This document shows, one piece after another, positions 30,146 to 37,058 of a stretch of 37,058 nt of DNA; positions within the stretch are counted from its first letter, which is position 1; each line of letters begins with the position of its first letter. Position numbers and translations under genes: made by a program. This DNA is from Prochlorococcus sp. AG-409-N21 (GTDB lineage: Bacteria; Cyanobacteriota; Cyanobacteriia; PCC-6307; Cyanobiaceae): the NCBI GenBank assembly GCA_003215415.1, contig QCKK01000011.1:1-37058 (forward strand). Direction: 5' to 3'. The notes under the pieces are model-generated. The model saw only the letters and a list, made by a program, of their open reading frames with translations, did no database searches and was not told the origin of the DNA.

Positions 30146-31132
30146 TTAATTTTGTCTTAGATTAATTATTTCTCTTCTTGCATTCAACTCTATAATCACA
30201 TCAGAATTTAGCTTAAGTAAGCTATCTTGCGGAATTGAAGTTTCTATCATTCTAAGGAATAAATCTAACTTCTTTCCAGTAAGGGAAGCCCCTTTTTCTT
30301 TTTGCATGTTCTTTTCTTGCTCTGTCTTCCATTTTCTTGTATAAGAAAAATCAATAGGTTTTATATGCCAAATTTTTTCGAACATGTTCCATACATTTAT
30401 GTAATTTCCTAAAACCTCTTGTACTTTTAATCTGTAATCAATTTCTTCTTCTGTAAGTGCAAGTGAATGAGGGTCTTGTTTCTTATCTTCATTTAGAAGT
30501 TGCTTTTCTGGGTAACACCCCAAAAACCACCCTTCTATAAGAAGTATTTCGGGGTTCGTTTTCCGCCATCCATATCGATCACCTAGTCCATTCCGAAGTG
30601 ATTTATCAAATTGAGGGACAAGAAGTTCTCCTTCCTCTAGCCACTTTTCAATAGCATTTTCCATTACCTCAATTGAATGACTGCCTGGTAAAGCTCTTGG
30701 AACTTTCCAAGGATTTCCTGACATGGCCTTGTCGAGCTCGTTGGCTGGCAAATAAAAGTCGTCAAGCGAAATTACTGTTACTTGCCACTTCATTTCAGCA
30801 GAAGCCGCTTCAATCCATCTGCCTAATGACGTTTTACCTGATCCTGGTAGACCTGATATTCCAATTAGATTTCGTTGATTCCCATTAATTATAAAGCGCT
30901 TTATTTCTGAAAGTAAGGGCAAACCTAAACCCCAAATCCAATCTACTTTGATAGCCTTTGGCCAGTAGCCATAAGCAAGTTTAGCCCCTCCAATGTCTTC
31001 CCAATAGTTGAGCCAGTAATCTATATTTTTCCAGCCTAAGTAAATCACTAAGTTTTCAAGAGAATCAATAGAGAATTTAATGCCAGTATTGGTTTGATTA
31101 AATAGTTTTTGAGAAAGAAGCCGTTTTGCCAA
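30146..31132 (-). CDS. D-glycerate 3-kinase
   Basis: The protein has 328 residues from a TTG start at 31132. The P-loop GLPGSGKT is at 94-101. Family features after it are VISLDDFYLPANELD, MSGNPWKVPRALPGSHSIEV, VPQFDKSLRNGLGDRYGWRK, and EILLIEGWFLGCYPE. These match the plant/cyanobacterial GLYK family of glycerate kinases. The enzyme phosphorylates glycerate to 3-phosphoglycerate, closing the photorespiratory glycolate pathway. Plant enzymes are plastidic; this one is cytosolic. No unusual residue is seen. It is a single gene with no obvious operon. Confidence 0.92.
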   Translation of the reverse strand: MAKRLLSQKLFNQTNTGIKFSIDSLENLVIYLGWKNIDYWLNYWEDIGGAKLAYGYWPKAIKVDWIWGLGLPLLSEIKRFIINGNQRNLIGISGLPGSGKTSLGRWIEAASAEMKWQVTVISLDDFYLPANELDKAMSGNPWKVPRALPGSHSIEVMENAIEKWLEEGELLVPQFDKSLRNGLGDRYGWRKTNPEILLIEGWFLGCYPEKQLLNEDKKQDPHSLALTEEEIDYRLKVQEVLGNYINVWNMFEKIWHIKPIDFSYTRKWKTEQEKNMQKEKGASLTGKKLDLFLRMIETSIPQDSLLKLNSDVIIELNARREIINLRQN

Positions 31133-31423
31133 TCCTGATTCCTTTTAATTATTTATATTAAATCATCTAGGAATATTTAATGCATTATTGATAGACTTAT
31201 ACTGGCTTCAAACAACTTCGACAGTAATCTAGTTAAACAAATATCAAGTTAGACAATACTTTTAGATTTTTCATAGCAGATTTCAAGAAAGTATACTATA
31301 TGCAGCAGCTATAAAATAGCAATGAGTAGCTCAGCCTATTAGGGCTTCAGAGTGTTTATATTAGCTACATAGTGTTAATACTATGTAGCTAATCAATTAT
31401 TTGCTTAAAGCAAGATTGGCACT
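31133..31423. other. Intergenic region with an inverted repeat
   Basis: About 290 AT-rich bases with no gene. A perfect hairpin (31360-31393) lies near the right end, 30 bases after the 3' end of the small gene on the minus strand. Confidence 0.5.
31360..31393. repeat. Perfect 14-base inverted repeat
   Basis: ATTAGCTACATAGT and ACTATGTAGCTAAT pair exactly with a six-base loop GTTAAT. There is no T tract. It may be a 3' hairpin of the small leftward gene ending at 31424 or a protein-binding site. Confidence 0.5.
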
Positions 31424-31555
31424 TTATGAAGTAAGCTTTTGATGCGCTTTGTCTGACTTCCGAATAAGCTTTTGCGCTTCTTCTCTTGTCTCACACTTTT
31501 GCGCTTTAGCTTGAAGCTTTAAGAGTTTGCTGTGCTGTTTGTTTGTATCCATCAT
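31424..31555 (-). CDS. 43-residue basic protein
   Basis: The protein starts MMDTNKQHSKLLKLQAKAQK (two ATGs in a row) and continues as a charged helix (CETREEAQKLIRKSDKAHQK). It is strongly basic, with one Cys. It is cytosolic or nucleic-acid-associated; no family is recognised. It is a small isolated gene, 145 bases from the next small gene in the same direction. Confidence 0.5.
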   Translation of the reverse strand: MMDTNKQHSKLLKLQAKAQKCETREEAQKLIRKSDKAHQKLTS

Positions 31556-31699
31556 CTAAATTTACCATATACGGTCCCTGCTTGCAAGCCATTATGAGGC
31601 TTATATTTTGATATTAAAACGAATCTTTTCCTGCTCAAGCGCTTCTTAAGCCCGATATGTATCAACACTACACAGCTTCTAGAAAGAAGAAGTTGTGTA

Positions 31700-31825
31700 T
31701 TAGCTGTTGATTCTTGAAATCATGTTTTTGTTTTCTTTTGCGTCATGGAAATCCCATGCAAGTAAAAGAGTATAAGGACAGAGGGCAATACCTAAAAGGG
31801 GAACAATGAAATAATCCCAATCCAT
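31700..31825 (-). CDS. 41-residue membrane protein
   Basis: The protein is MDWDYFIVPLLGIALCPYTL, then LLAWDFHDAKENKNMISRIN. It has one membrane helix, one Cys and a polar tail. It is a clean ATG-led frame between other small genes, with no known family. The acidic N-terminus and helix are in the style of the small photosynthetic subunits, but this is only a resemblance. Confidence 0.45.
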   Translation of the reverse strand: MDWDYFIVPLLGIALCPYTLLLAWDFHDAKENKNMISRINS

Positions 31826-31918
31826 AATAAAAACACTTACTTTTAACTCTAGCTATAGATAATATTTCAACAAGACATATTTAATTAGATTTTGGCAGGA
31901 TTTGCATAAAGCGCATAT

Positions 31919-32009
31919 ATAAAAAGCCTCTGTCGATGACAGAGGCTTGGATTTCTTGTACTAAGACCGACTGATCCCCATCACCCGGCCAACAAGTAGA
32001 GGATAGTAC
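31919..32009 (-). ncRNA. Candidate structured small RNA with terminator
   Basis: On the minus strand an outer stem GTACTA/TAGTAC (32004-32009 with 31958-31963) encloses a hairpin GGCCGGGTGAT-GGGG-ATCAGTCGGTC with one mismatch and two G-U pairs. A terminator hairpin follows. The GC-rich tetraloop hairpin stands out against the AT-rich surroundings, and no gene ends at this terminator. I do not recognise the RNA family. The 5' end is unknown; a TTGACA at 32015-32010 on this strand could be a -35 element of an overlapping promoter. Confidence 0.5.
31924..31948 (-). terminator. Terminator of the RNA candidate
   Basis: On the minus strand AAGCCTCTGTC pairs with GACAGAGGCTT around a three-base loop and is followed by a T run (TTTTTATAT). 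Minus-strand polarity is favoured by the T run. Confidence 0.8.
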
Positions 32010-32172
32010 GTGTCAAGAGTTCTTGGCTTCATCGTAACACTACATATAGAATTTGTTTAAAGGTCTTTATGGCCTTGGCACCATATTTGGTTTTGGATAA
32101 AAATTTGGCCTCTCGATCGAAATCCGAACAGGGTATGGCCTGGTAGCTTGTTTCCTTGAAAATCTTCTTTTG

Positions 32173-32457
32173 ATGACGTTTATAGCCATCTGCCTGTCTG
32201 CCTCAATATTGGCTTGGCTTGGATATATGAATAGAAACAGATCTAAACGAAGGCCTCATGCTCCTAGCATGTCTCAATGGATGCAAATGACTTATAAAGA
32301 GAGGCAGGCACATGATCGGCTAGATCGAAAGAAGTCATTAGAAAGAAGACGATTGTTGCTAGGTCAAATCAGAAAGGAATATCTACAGGTAAGTAGACTC
32401 AACAAGCAAAAGGGGAAAGCACCATTTATTCCTATAAAATCAAATAGGTTTAAATAA
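32173..32457 (+). CDS. Membrane-anchored basic protein
   Basis: The protein has 94 residues from ATG 32173 (MTFIAICLSASILAWLGYMN). A single N-terminal helix is followed by a very basic tail (NRSKRRPH, KERQAHDRLDRKKSLERRRL, LNKQKGKAPFIPIKSNRFK). It could bind nucleic acid or the acidic surface of a complex near the membrane. The function is unknown. Confidence 0.5.
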   Translation: MTFIAICLSASILAWLGYMNRNRSKRRPHAPSMSQWMQMTYKERQAHDRLDRKKSLERRRLLLGQIRKEYLQVSRLNKQKGKAPFIPIKSNRFK

Positions 32458-32523
32458 ATGTATTTTGTTGTTTCTTTACTAAAAGCTTGAAATTATCATA
32501 ATTATTTGATCTATATTAGAAAA

Positions 32524-32880
32524 TCAAACGTATAGTTTTTCCCCGGGAGCTATTTCCTTATAAACCAAGCCTTTTGCATCTAAGAATAGCATTTCACCAT
32601 TGATCTTTGAGCAACCATATTTGTTTAGCCTGGCTCGATGAATATCAGCCTTTTCCTTTAGTTGTGAATAAGAATCAAATAAATTTGTTTTAATATTTTT
32701 CTGTGGATCATTCATAAGGGAATTTGAATAACCATTTACTAACCTTTGTTTCACAAGGTTTGTTCTCTTAAATCTTTCCATTAGAGATCTACTTTTATTC
32801 TTATTTTTTTTATAAATGCTAAAAGCAGTTGCTAATCCAATTAAGATTGTAAGAGTTGCTAGGGCAATGAAGATTTTCAT
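32524..32880 (-). CDS. Membrane-anchored hypothetical protein
   Basis: The protein has 118 residues. An N-terminal hydrophobic helix (MKIFIALATLTILIGLATAF) is followed by a basic region (KKNKNKSRSLMERFKRTNLV) and a soluble end with a single Cys in KYGCSKINGEMLFLDAKGLV. It converges with the previous gene (66 bases). The function is unknown. Confidence 0.55.
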   Translation of the reverse strand: MKIFIALATLTILIGLATAFSIYKKNKNKSRSLMERFKRTNLVKQRLVNGYSNSLMNDPQKNIKTNLFDSYSQLKEKADIHRARLNKYGCSKINGEMLFLDAKGLVYKEIAPGEKLYV

Positions 32881-32973
32881 CTAAGATAGAAGGACGAGAA
32901 AAATTAAGAATGATTGAATATGAAAAAATAAGATTTAATTGCTTAAAATAAATCTATTTGGAAATGACCCTTT

Positions 32974-33132
32974 CTAATCAGAGAGTGATTTTACTGGCGC
33001 TGAAATTCTTTTAAGCATGCTGTTCCAGGTACTAGGCCATCTCCATCTAATAAAGACACCTATATAAAAAATATAGGCAATCCCTTCAATTGGATGCTGG
33101 AGTGCTGACAAGACAGGAAGAAGGTTGATCAA
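32974..33132 (-). CDS. Possible 52-residue membrane protein with TTG start
   Basis: A minus-strand frame from TTG 33132 reads MINLLPVLSALQHPIEGIAY, then IFYIGVFIRWRWPSTWNSML and KRISAPVKSLSD. A few codons upstream of the TTG are also open but have no ATG. The sequence has one good helix and a natural-looking Arg/Trp junction, typical of a small membrane protein. The lack of an ATG leaves doubt. Confidence 0.4.
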   Translation of the reverse strand: MINLLPVLSALQHPIEGIAYIFYIGVFIRWRWPSTWNSMLKRISAPVKSLSD

Positions 33133-33427
33133 ATTTAATAGGGCCTTTTGCTTTTTAGTTAAAAGAAGTCTGAGGAAAAGTCAGCGAAATGATGCAAAAT
33201 GATTACAAAGTCAAATATAGCTAGGTTCAAGCCAGTTCATTTGATTGGCATTTAAATAGTTTGAACTTAAATGGCCTGAATTTGATTATGGAGCAAAAGT
33301 TGACGCACTTTGATATTGGCATTGAGAAGATGCAAGTCCCATTGTGAGATTACAAGTGAGTATTCTTTCTGATCGCGCAAGTGTTAGACCTGTGTTTGTA
33401 TTTGAATGAATTTCTCTTGTATTTATT

Positions 33428-33622
33428 TTGAACCAGTTTCAAAACCCACTTGAATCGGCTCAATCTAAAACCACCCTTAGTGATTTCCATTACAAGGCAA
33501 TAGTTCAAGCTGAGGAAACAGGCCAGCTTTGGAGGAGTTCTCGAAAGTGTTTGTCAATGGCTTGTTCGGTCGAAAACCCAATGAATGCTGTTTGGTTTAA
33601 AGGCAGAAGGGATGCTGCTTAG
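33428..33622 (+). CDS. Small hypothetical protein, TTG start
   Basis: The protein has 64 residues from TTG 33428 (MNQFQNPLESAQSKTTLSDF). It is mostly polar with RRSSRK-type basic residues (QLWRSSRKCLSMACSVENPM). No family is recognised. It lies 84 bases before the next gene on the same strand. Confidence 0.4.
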   Translation: MNQFQNPLESAQSKTTLSDFHYKAIVQAEETGQLWRSSRKCLSMACSVENPMNAVWFKGRRDAA

Positions 33623-33706
33623 GCTTAGCTCTTTTTTCCCCTTGCTAAACTAGTATTACCAAAGCTTCGCACTCGGAATATATTTATTCTGTTAAAGGTA
33701 ATTCCA

Positions 33707-34033
33707 ATGACCATGAAACGGCCAAATAAAGCTGATGAAGCAGATAATGTTGTCTTACACTTTGCTATCGCTGGCATTGTTGTATTAAATGGAATAGCAA
33801 GTGCTTTACTTAATTTAGTTATTCTTCCGTTTGAGAGAAGAAACGAGAAGGTCAAAGAGAGAAATTACAGAGAAAGAATGAGATCTATACTTTCTTCTAA
33901 AACAAATCAAGAACTACGTTCAATGATGTCAGGCTTTGACAAGATTTCTAGATTAAACAAGTCTCAGCTTATAGAGTTAGCCCTTTCTAATTCATTTGTT
34001 CTAAGCAAGTTAGGATTAGAAGATAAGCTTTGA
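33707..34033 (+). CDS. Membrane protein with C-terminal SAP-like helix pair
   Basis: The protein has 108 residues from ATG 33707 (MTMKRPNKADEADNVVLHFA). It has one hydrophobic helix (IAGIVVLNGIASALLNLVIL) and a basic region (FERRNEKVKERNYRERMRSI). The C-terminal helix-turn-helix-like segment (KISRLNKSQLIELALSNSFV) resembles SAP/Rho-N style short DNA-binding segments. The assignment is tentative. It stands alone on its strand. Confidence 0.5.
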   Translation: MTMKRPNKADEADNVVLHFAIAGIVVLNGIASALLNLVILPFERRNEKVKERNYRERMRSILSSKTNQELRSMMSGFDKISRLNKSQLIELALSNSFVLSKLGLEDKL

Positions 34034-34159
34034 TTGGACATCTTCTACTTTGTTTATCCACTTTGCTCTAGTAGTAAGATTTTTAATAAATAAAAACCAA
34101 CTATTGTTTGCTTACTGTCTATAGAGTAGAGTTTATAATACATATATGCATTAAAACCT

Positions 34160-34591
34160 TTGGATAAAGCAGTTGAATTTAGCAGCTTTTATACACTGCT
34201 AGAAGCCGTTAAGAATGGGGAAGAAGGAAAGTCTCAGGAGCTCGAGAATATTTTGGTTGAATATAAATCTGCTACTAATGCAGAAAGTCCTTTAGATGAA
34301 TTGGGAAAAATATTCTGTTCTGTTGGTATCTCCGAATTGTATAAATATGCTGAAAGCACGGACTTAGCATTAATTAGCAAGATCGAAATGGGTATGTGGA
34401 AAGAATTGGCAAATTCAAATGGTGATCCTTTGCATATTTATTTGTCTAAAGCAATGATTAATTATGCTCAAGATGAACTAGTTGCTGAAAAAATGTCTAC
34501 TAAATGGAATATTCGAGAAAGAATGATCAAAAAGCATTTTGTAAAAATGTCTAGATATATAACTGAAGGAATTCTTCAGGTTATCGACTGA
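34160..34591 (+). CDS. Helical hypothetical protein, TTG start
   Basis: The protein has 143 residues from TTG 34160 (MDKAVEFSSFYTLLEAVKNG). There is no ATG in the first 60 codons to compete, and the upstream ATG is out of frame. It is all helical and acidic (EEGKSQELENILVEYKSATN), with a helical end rich in basic residues (KWNIRERMIKKHFVKMSRYI). It is cytosolic; no family is recognised. It converges with the sugar-kinase gene (52 bases). Confidence 0.5.
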   Translation: MDKAVEFSSFYTLLEAVKNGEEGKSQELENILVEYKSATNAESPLDELGKIFCSVGISELYKYAESTDLALISKIEMGMWKELANSNGDPLHIYLSKAMINYAQDELVAEKMSTKWNIRERMIKKHFVKMSRYITEGILQVID

Positions 34592-34643
34592 TTTTTATGT
34601 AAAGTCAGTCCTCCTAAAAGTTCTTTTACCTTGTAATTAAGAA

Positions 34644-35486
34644 CTATGGATATGGACCAAAATGTGTTGCACAATCTGCTCCACATTTAGCACCTAAGCT
34701 TATTACACTTTTTGTATCCATGCCTGCTGCAAGACCTGCAGTAACACCTGCCGCAAAGCTATCTCCGCAGCCATAGGAGTCAATTAGAGGTGCATTTAAT
34801 CTCATCGCCTTGTATCTGCCGCCTGGCCAGGATTTGCCACCACTTGAACCTTCTGTTGAAATATGAAGTAACGGCCTATGTTTAAGGTCTTTTGGAGAGA
34901 TTTGTTCATCTGGATCCAGTCCACTTCCTATTAACGCATCTATTTGAAAACTTGTTTGTTTTAATAACTCTTTTCCCAATCTTGGAGTTACTACCAAGAT
35001 TTTGGCACTTCGGCAATGATTAAAGGCATTTTTGTCTGCAGCACTAACAAATACACCATCGCAATTTGTAATTTCATTCCAAGGAAGATCATCTTTAAAT
35101 TCTGGTTGCAATCTTTTTCCTATAACAGTAATGGCTCTTTCTCCTTCTGAATTAACCATACTTATTCCTCTCCTTGTAGGACTATCTCTCCAAGCAATGC
35201 TTAATTTTAGCCCTAGCTGTTCTAGCCTCCTAGCACACTTTTCTCCAACTTCATCTCGACCAACAGCAGTAAAAAAGTGAACGGGCCTTTTGAGTAATCT
35301 GGCAATTTGTAACGCAACGACGGCACCACCTCCAGCTGGTTCTTCAAAATACTTGCTTCCATGACTAATATGTCCTGCTTTAGGAAGTTTTTCTACTTTC
35401 AGAAAACTCATCCATTCCACATGCCCTACCACGATTATTTTCAAATCTGCAATTGTTGAGGATTGCTTGTTGGAGACTAAGTTCAT
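34644..35486 (-). CDS. PfkB-family carbohydrate kinase
   Basis: The protein has 280 residues, slightly short for the family (about 300). The glycine-rich substrate site EPAGGGAVVALQIARLL is at 49-65. The anion-hole/ATP motif DSYGCGDSFAAGVTAGLA is at 236-253, with Asp242 as the catalytic base. The early part VGHVEWMSFLKVEKLPKAGH is typical of ribokinase-like nucleoside/sugar kinases. The substrate cannot be told: ribokinase, 2-keto-3-deoxygluconate, adenosine or other kinases are possible. It is a single gene. Confidence 0.85.
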   Translation of the reverse strand: MNLVSNKQSSTIADLKIIVVGHVEWMSFLKVEKLPKAGHISHGSKYFEEPAGGGAVVALQIARLLKRPVHFFTAVGRDEVGEKCARRLEQLGLKLSIAWRDSPTRRGISMVNSEGERAITVIGKRLQPEFKDDLPWNEITNCDGVFVSAADKNAFNHCRSAKILVVTPRLGKELLKQTSFQIDALIGSGLDPDEQISPKDLKHRPLLHISTEGSSGGKSWPGGRYKAMRLNAPLIDSYGCGDSFAAGVTAGLAAGMDTKSVISLGAKCGADCATHFGPYP

Positions 35487-35806
35487 AGTAGATATTTTGA
35501 AAAAAGATTAGTCGAAATTAGTATGTAGGCATTTAACTCTAAGTATATTATTTAATAGATTATATGATTTTGTATTTCGTAGGGAGGAATTTAAAGTGCA
35601 TAATTGAATTAGAAATCATCATTTTTAGGCTGTTATAGTCAATTATCTTCATTGCTTTAGAAAATAGTAAGATGGAGCATGAACTTTGGATTGCATTCTT
35701 GCCATTTCCTGCTTTGAGTTTTTGTGTACCTCTTGTTCTTTAGTCTTATCAGCTTCACTATCCTTGCTAATAGGTATTATCTTTATTCCACCTTCTCAAA
35801 ATCAAA
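35487..35806. other. Intergenic region, nothing recognised
   Basis: About 320 bases between divergent genes. A 23-codon ATG frame at 35672 (MEHELWIAFLPFPAL...) has no support. No hairpin is noted. Confidence 0.4.
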
Positions 35807-36169
35807 ATGTTTGAACGAAGTAATTTTCTTGGCATAGTTTATCTTGGCTTTGCAATTTTAGGAGCCATATTAACTGCGTTGGCAAATATAGATTTTGTTT
35901 CTCAGAATGGTCCGGGCTTTGATATCCTATTATTTATTCAGGATGCAAATATTAATCCTGCGGCACAGTCTTTATCACGTGATTTGTTTGTATCAGCATC
36001 AGCTTTCATGGTTTGGATTTTCGTTGAAAGGAAAAGGTTGAAAATGCGACATGTATGGATCGCATTAATAGGGACTATAACCATTGCCTTTGCATTTGGA
36101 GCCCCATTCTTCTTGTTTTTAAGAGAAAGAAGGATTTTGGAAATTGAAAGAGAGAAGATTGATATTTAA
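35807..36169 (+). CDS. DUF2834 family membrane protein
   Basis: The protein has 120 residues with three helices. It begins MFERSNFLGIVYLGFAILGA, and has the middle loop DILLFIQDANINPAAQSLSR with a conserved Asn/Asp motif. Then come DLFVSASAFMVWIFVERKRL and the end GAPFFLFLRERRILEIEREK, which is highly characteristic of DUF2834. It is a small integral membrane protein found in cyanobacteria and plants; the role is unknown. It converges with the transporter gene (14 bases). Confidence 0.85.
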   Translation: MFERSNFLGIVYLGFAILGAILTALANIDFVSQNGPGFDILLFIQDANINPAAQSLSRDLFVSASAFMVWIFVERKRLKMRHVWIALIGTITIAFAFGAPFFLFLRERRILEIEREKIDI

Positions 36170-36183
36170 GAGAATCTATTCAT

Positions 36184-37058
36184 TTAAATATATTTTTGAT
36201 TTCTGAAATAGGTACTTGAAACCTTAAGCATTGTGATGCATGCTATTGCCATGCCTGCCCATAATGCTATTCCATTGTTGTAATGATCTAGTAACTTCCC
36301 TCCAATTAAAGGAGCAATTATTGCACTAATAGCGAAACACTGTGAAAAAATTGCCATTGAAAGTCCTTTATACTTCCTTGGACTTTCCCTGATAATTATG
36401 GCAGTAGTCACAGGTAGAAAAGTCGCTATTCCAATTGTTAATGGTAGCTGTGAAAGAATTATTAAAATATAACCCATTTTTATAAATGATGAAATCGACA
36501 ATAAACAACATCCAGTAAATAGTGATATTAGGCTTATTCTTAATGCTAAAAAACTGCTTTTATTTGAAGCCCATGATCCTATAGGCCATTGTAGTAGTAC
36601 AAGTAGAAATAACTGAAGTGCAATTATAATTCCGCTCCAACCTTCGCTAAGTCCTTCGCGGACAAGGCCGCCATTTACTAGATCCAATGGTAAAGCACTT
36701 TGAAGTAGAGAAATTATTGATGTGACGACAAGGCTTATTAATAAAATGGGCATTAATTTGTTGAGCCAAAATTCATTGTTTAAGGTCGAGCTTTCTTCTT
36801 TGTTCTCAGATTCACTCTCTTTTACATTTTGATAAATTAAGTTCTTGCTCATAGATAGTAATAATACTATTGTCATACATACTAAATCTAAAATATAGAT
36901 ACATTTAATTGCCCCCATCCATGCACCAATTGTTCCAATTAGAGTACCTATGCTTATCCCGCAAGCATCAGCAAATCTAGCGAGTGAAAATCCTTTGATT
37001 GAAGGGAAATCTTTGCAACTGATAGGAACAGCTAGCTCTATTGCTGGCCAATAAAAAC
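36184..37058 (-). CDS. MFS transporter, C-terminal part
   Basis: The frame is open to the right edge, giving 290 residues. The visible N-side reads FYWPAIELAVPISCKDFPSI, then KGFSLARFADACGISIGTLI, typical of an MFS first half with a conserved loop. The rest has six or more hydrophobic helices with a basic-acidic central linker (NVKESESENKEESSTLNNEF) of the cytosolic loop between the two halves. The methionine at 36918 is internal, not the start. The substrate is unknown. It converges with the DUF2834 gene. Confidence 0.8.
   Translation of the reverse strand, partial: FYWPAIELAVPISCKDFPSIKGFSLARFADACGISIGTLIGTIGAWMGAIKCIYILDLVCMTIVLLLSMSKNLIYQNVKESESENKEESSTLNNEFWLNKLMPILLISLVVTSIISLLQSALPLDLVNGGLVREGLSEGWSGIIIALQLFLLVLLQWPIGSWASNKSSFLALRISLISLFTGCCLLSISSFIKMGYILIILSQLPLTIGIATFLPVTTAIIIRESPRKYKGLSMAIFSQCFAISAIIAPLIGGKLLDHYNNGIALWAGMAIACITMLKVSSTYFRNQKYI

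Larger units (their letters stand above)
31826..32172. other. Region with a structured RNA candidate
   Basis: About 350 bases with no gene. It contains the small RNA candidate and terminator at 31924-32009 and, on the right, the promoter of the rightward gene. Confidence 0.5.

Noticed and set aside
1-37058. tRNA genes, CRISPR arrays and insertion sequences
   Set aside because: I looked for T-loop/acceptor patterns, regularly spaced repeats and transposase motifs with terminal repeats and found none convincing. A tRNA scan would settle the first point.

Overview
The window looks like a chromosome segment of a low-light-adapted Prochlorococcus. Four complete genes for Pcb proteins (divinyl-chlorophyll a/b-binding, CP43-like light-harvesting proteins) lie at 13.6-19.9 kb. 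They are accompanied by a cluster of four short high-light-inducible (Hli) genes, an AT-rich genome, many small membrane-protein genes and no phycobilisome operon. Species and strain cannot be fixed from the sequence alone.

Layout. 0-3 kb: the N-terminal part of a sulfotransferase runs off the left edge. It is followed by a decayed reading frame, two small DUF-type proteins (DUF3303-like and DUF3764-like), and a leftward set of three very small genes, two of them predicted membrane proteins. 3.4-7.2 kb: an accessory-looking stretch with two different 2OG-Fe(II)-oxygenase-like genes, several small ORFs, an S51 peptidase and a SRAP (HMCES/YedK) DNA-protein crosslink protein. 7.2-8.8 kb: a probable pseudogene, then four tandem hli genes. 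9-12.8 kb: a DUF1499 lipid/secreted-type gene with a tiny membrane-protein partner, a structured small RNA with its own terminator, a T4-type endonuclease V (UV repair), a glycine-periodic hydrophobic protein, hypothetical proteins and a Nif11-type peptide.

12.8-20 kb is the pcb region: a small membrane protein, then pcb genes 1-4, each ending in a hairpin, with a DUF938 methyltransferase on the other strand between copies 2 and 3. Upstream sequence is shared pairwise (1 with 2, 3 with 4), and long identical coding blocks join copy 1 to copy 2 in the 5' part and to copy 3 in the 3' part. This implies duplication plus gene conversion.

20-29 kb: small membrane and hypothetical genes, then a chlorophyll-synthesis group of Ycf54-like protein, C-terminally extended [2Fe-2S] ferredoxin and AcsF (the aerobic Mg-protoporphyrin monomethyl ester cyclase). 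After these come a leftward operon of membrane-anchored proteins and two more members of the small-membrane-protein family found beside pcb 1. 29-37 kb: a SemiSWEET/PQ-loop protein, D-glycerate 3-kinase (photorespiration), several tiny genes, a second structured small-RNA candidate, hypothetical proteins, a PfkB-family sugar kinase, a DUF2834 protein and the C-terminal part of an MFS transporter that runs off the right edge.

Together the recognisable genes concern pigment synthesis, light harvesting, light-stress protection and UV repair, embedded in many small genes without known function. Points with most potential novelty are the three-member small membrane family, the two structured RNAs, the mosaic pcb array and the pairing of ferredoxin with the cyclase.
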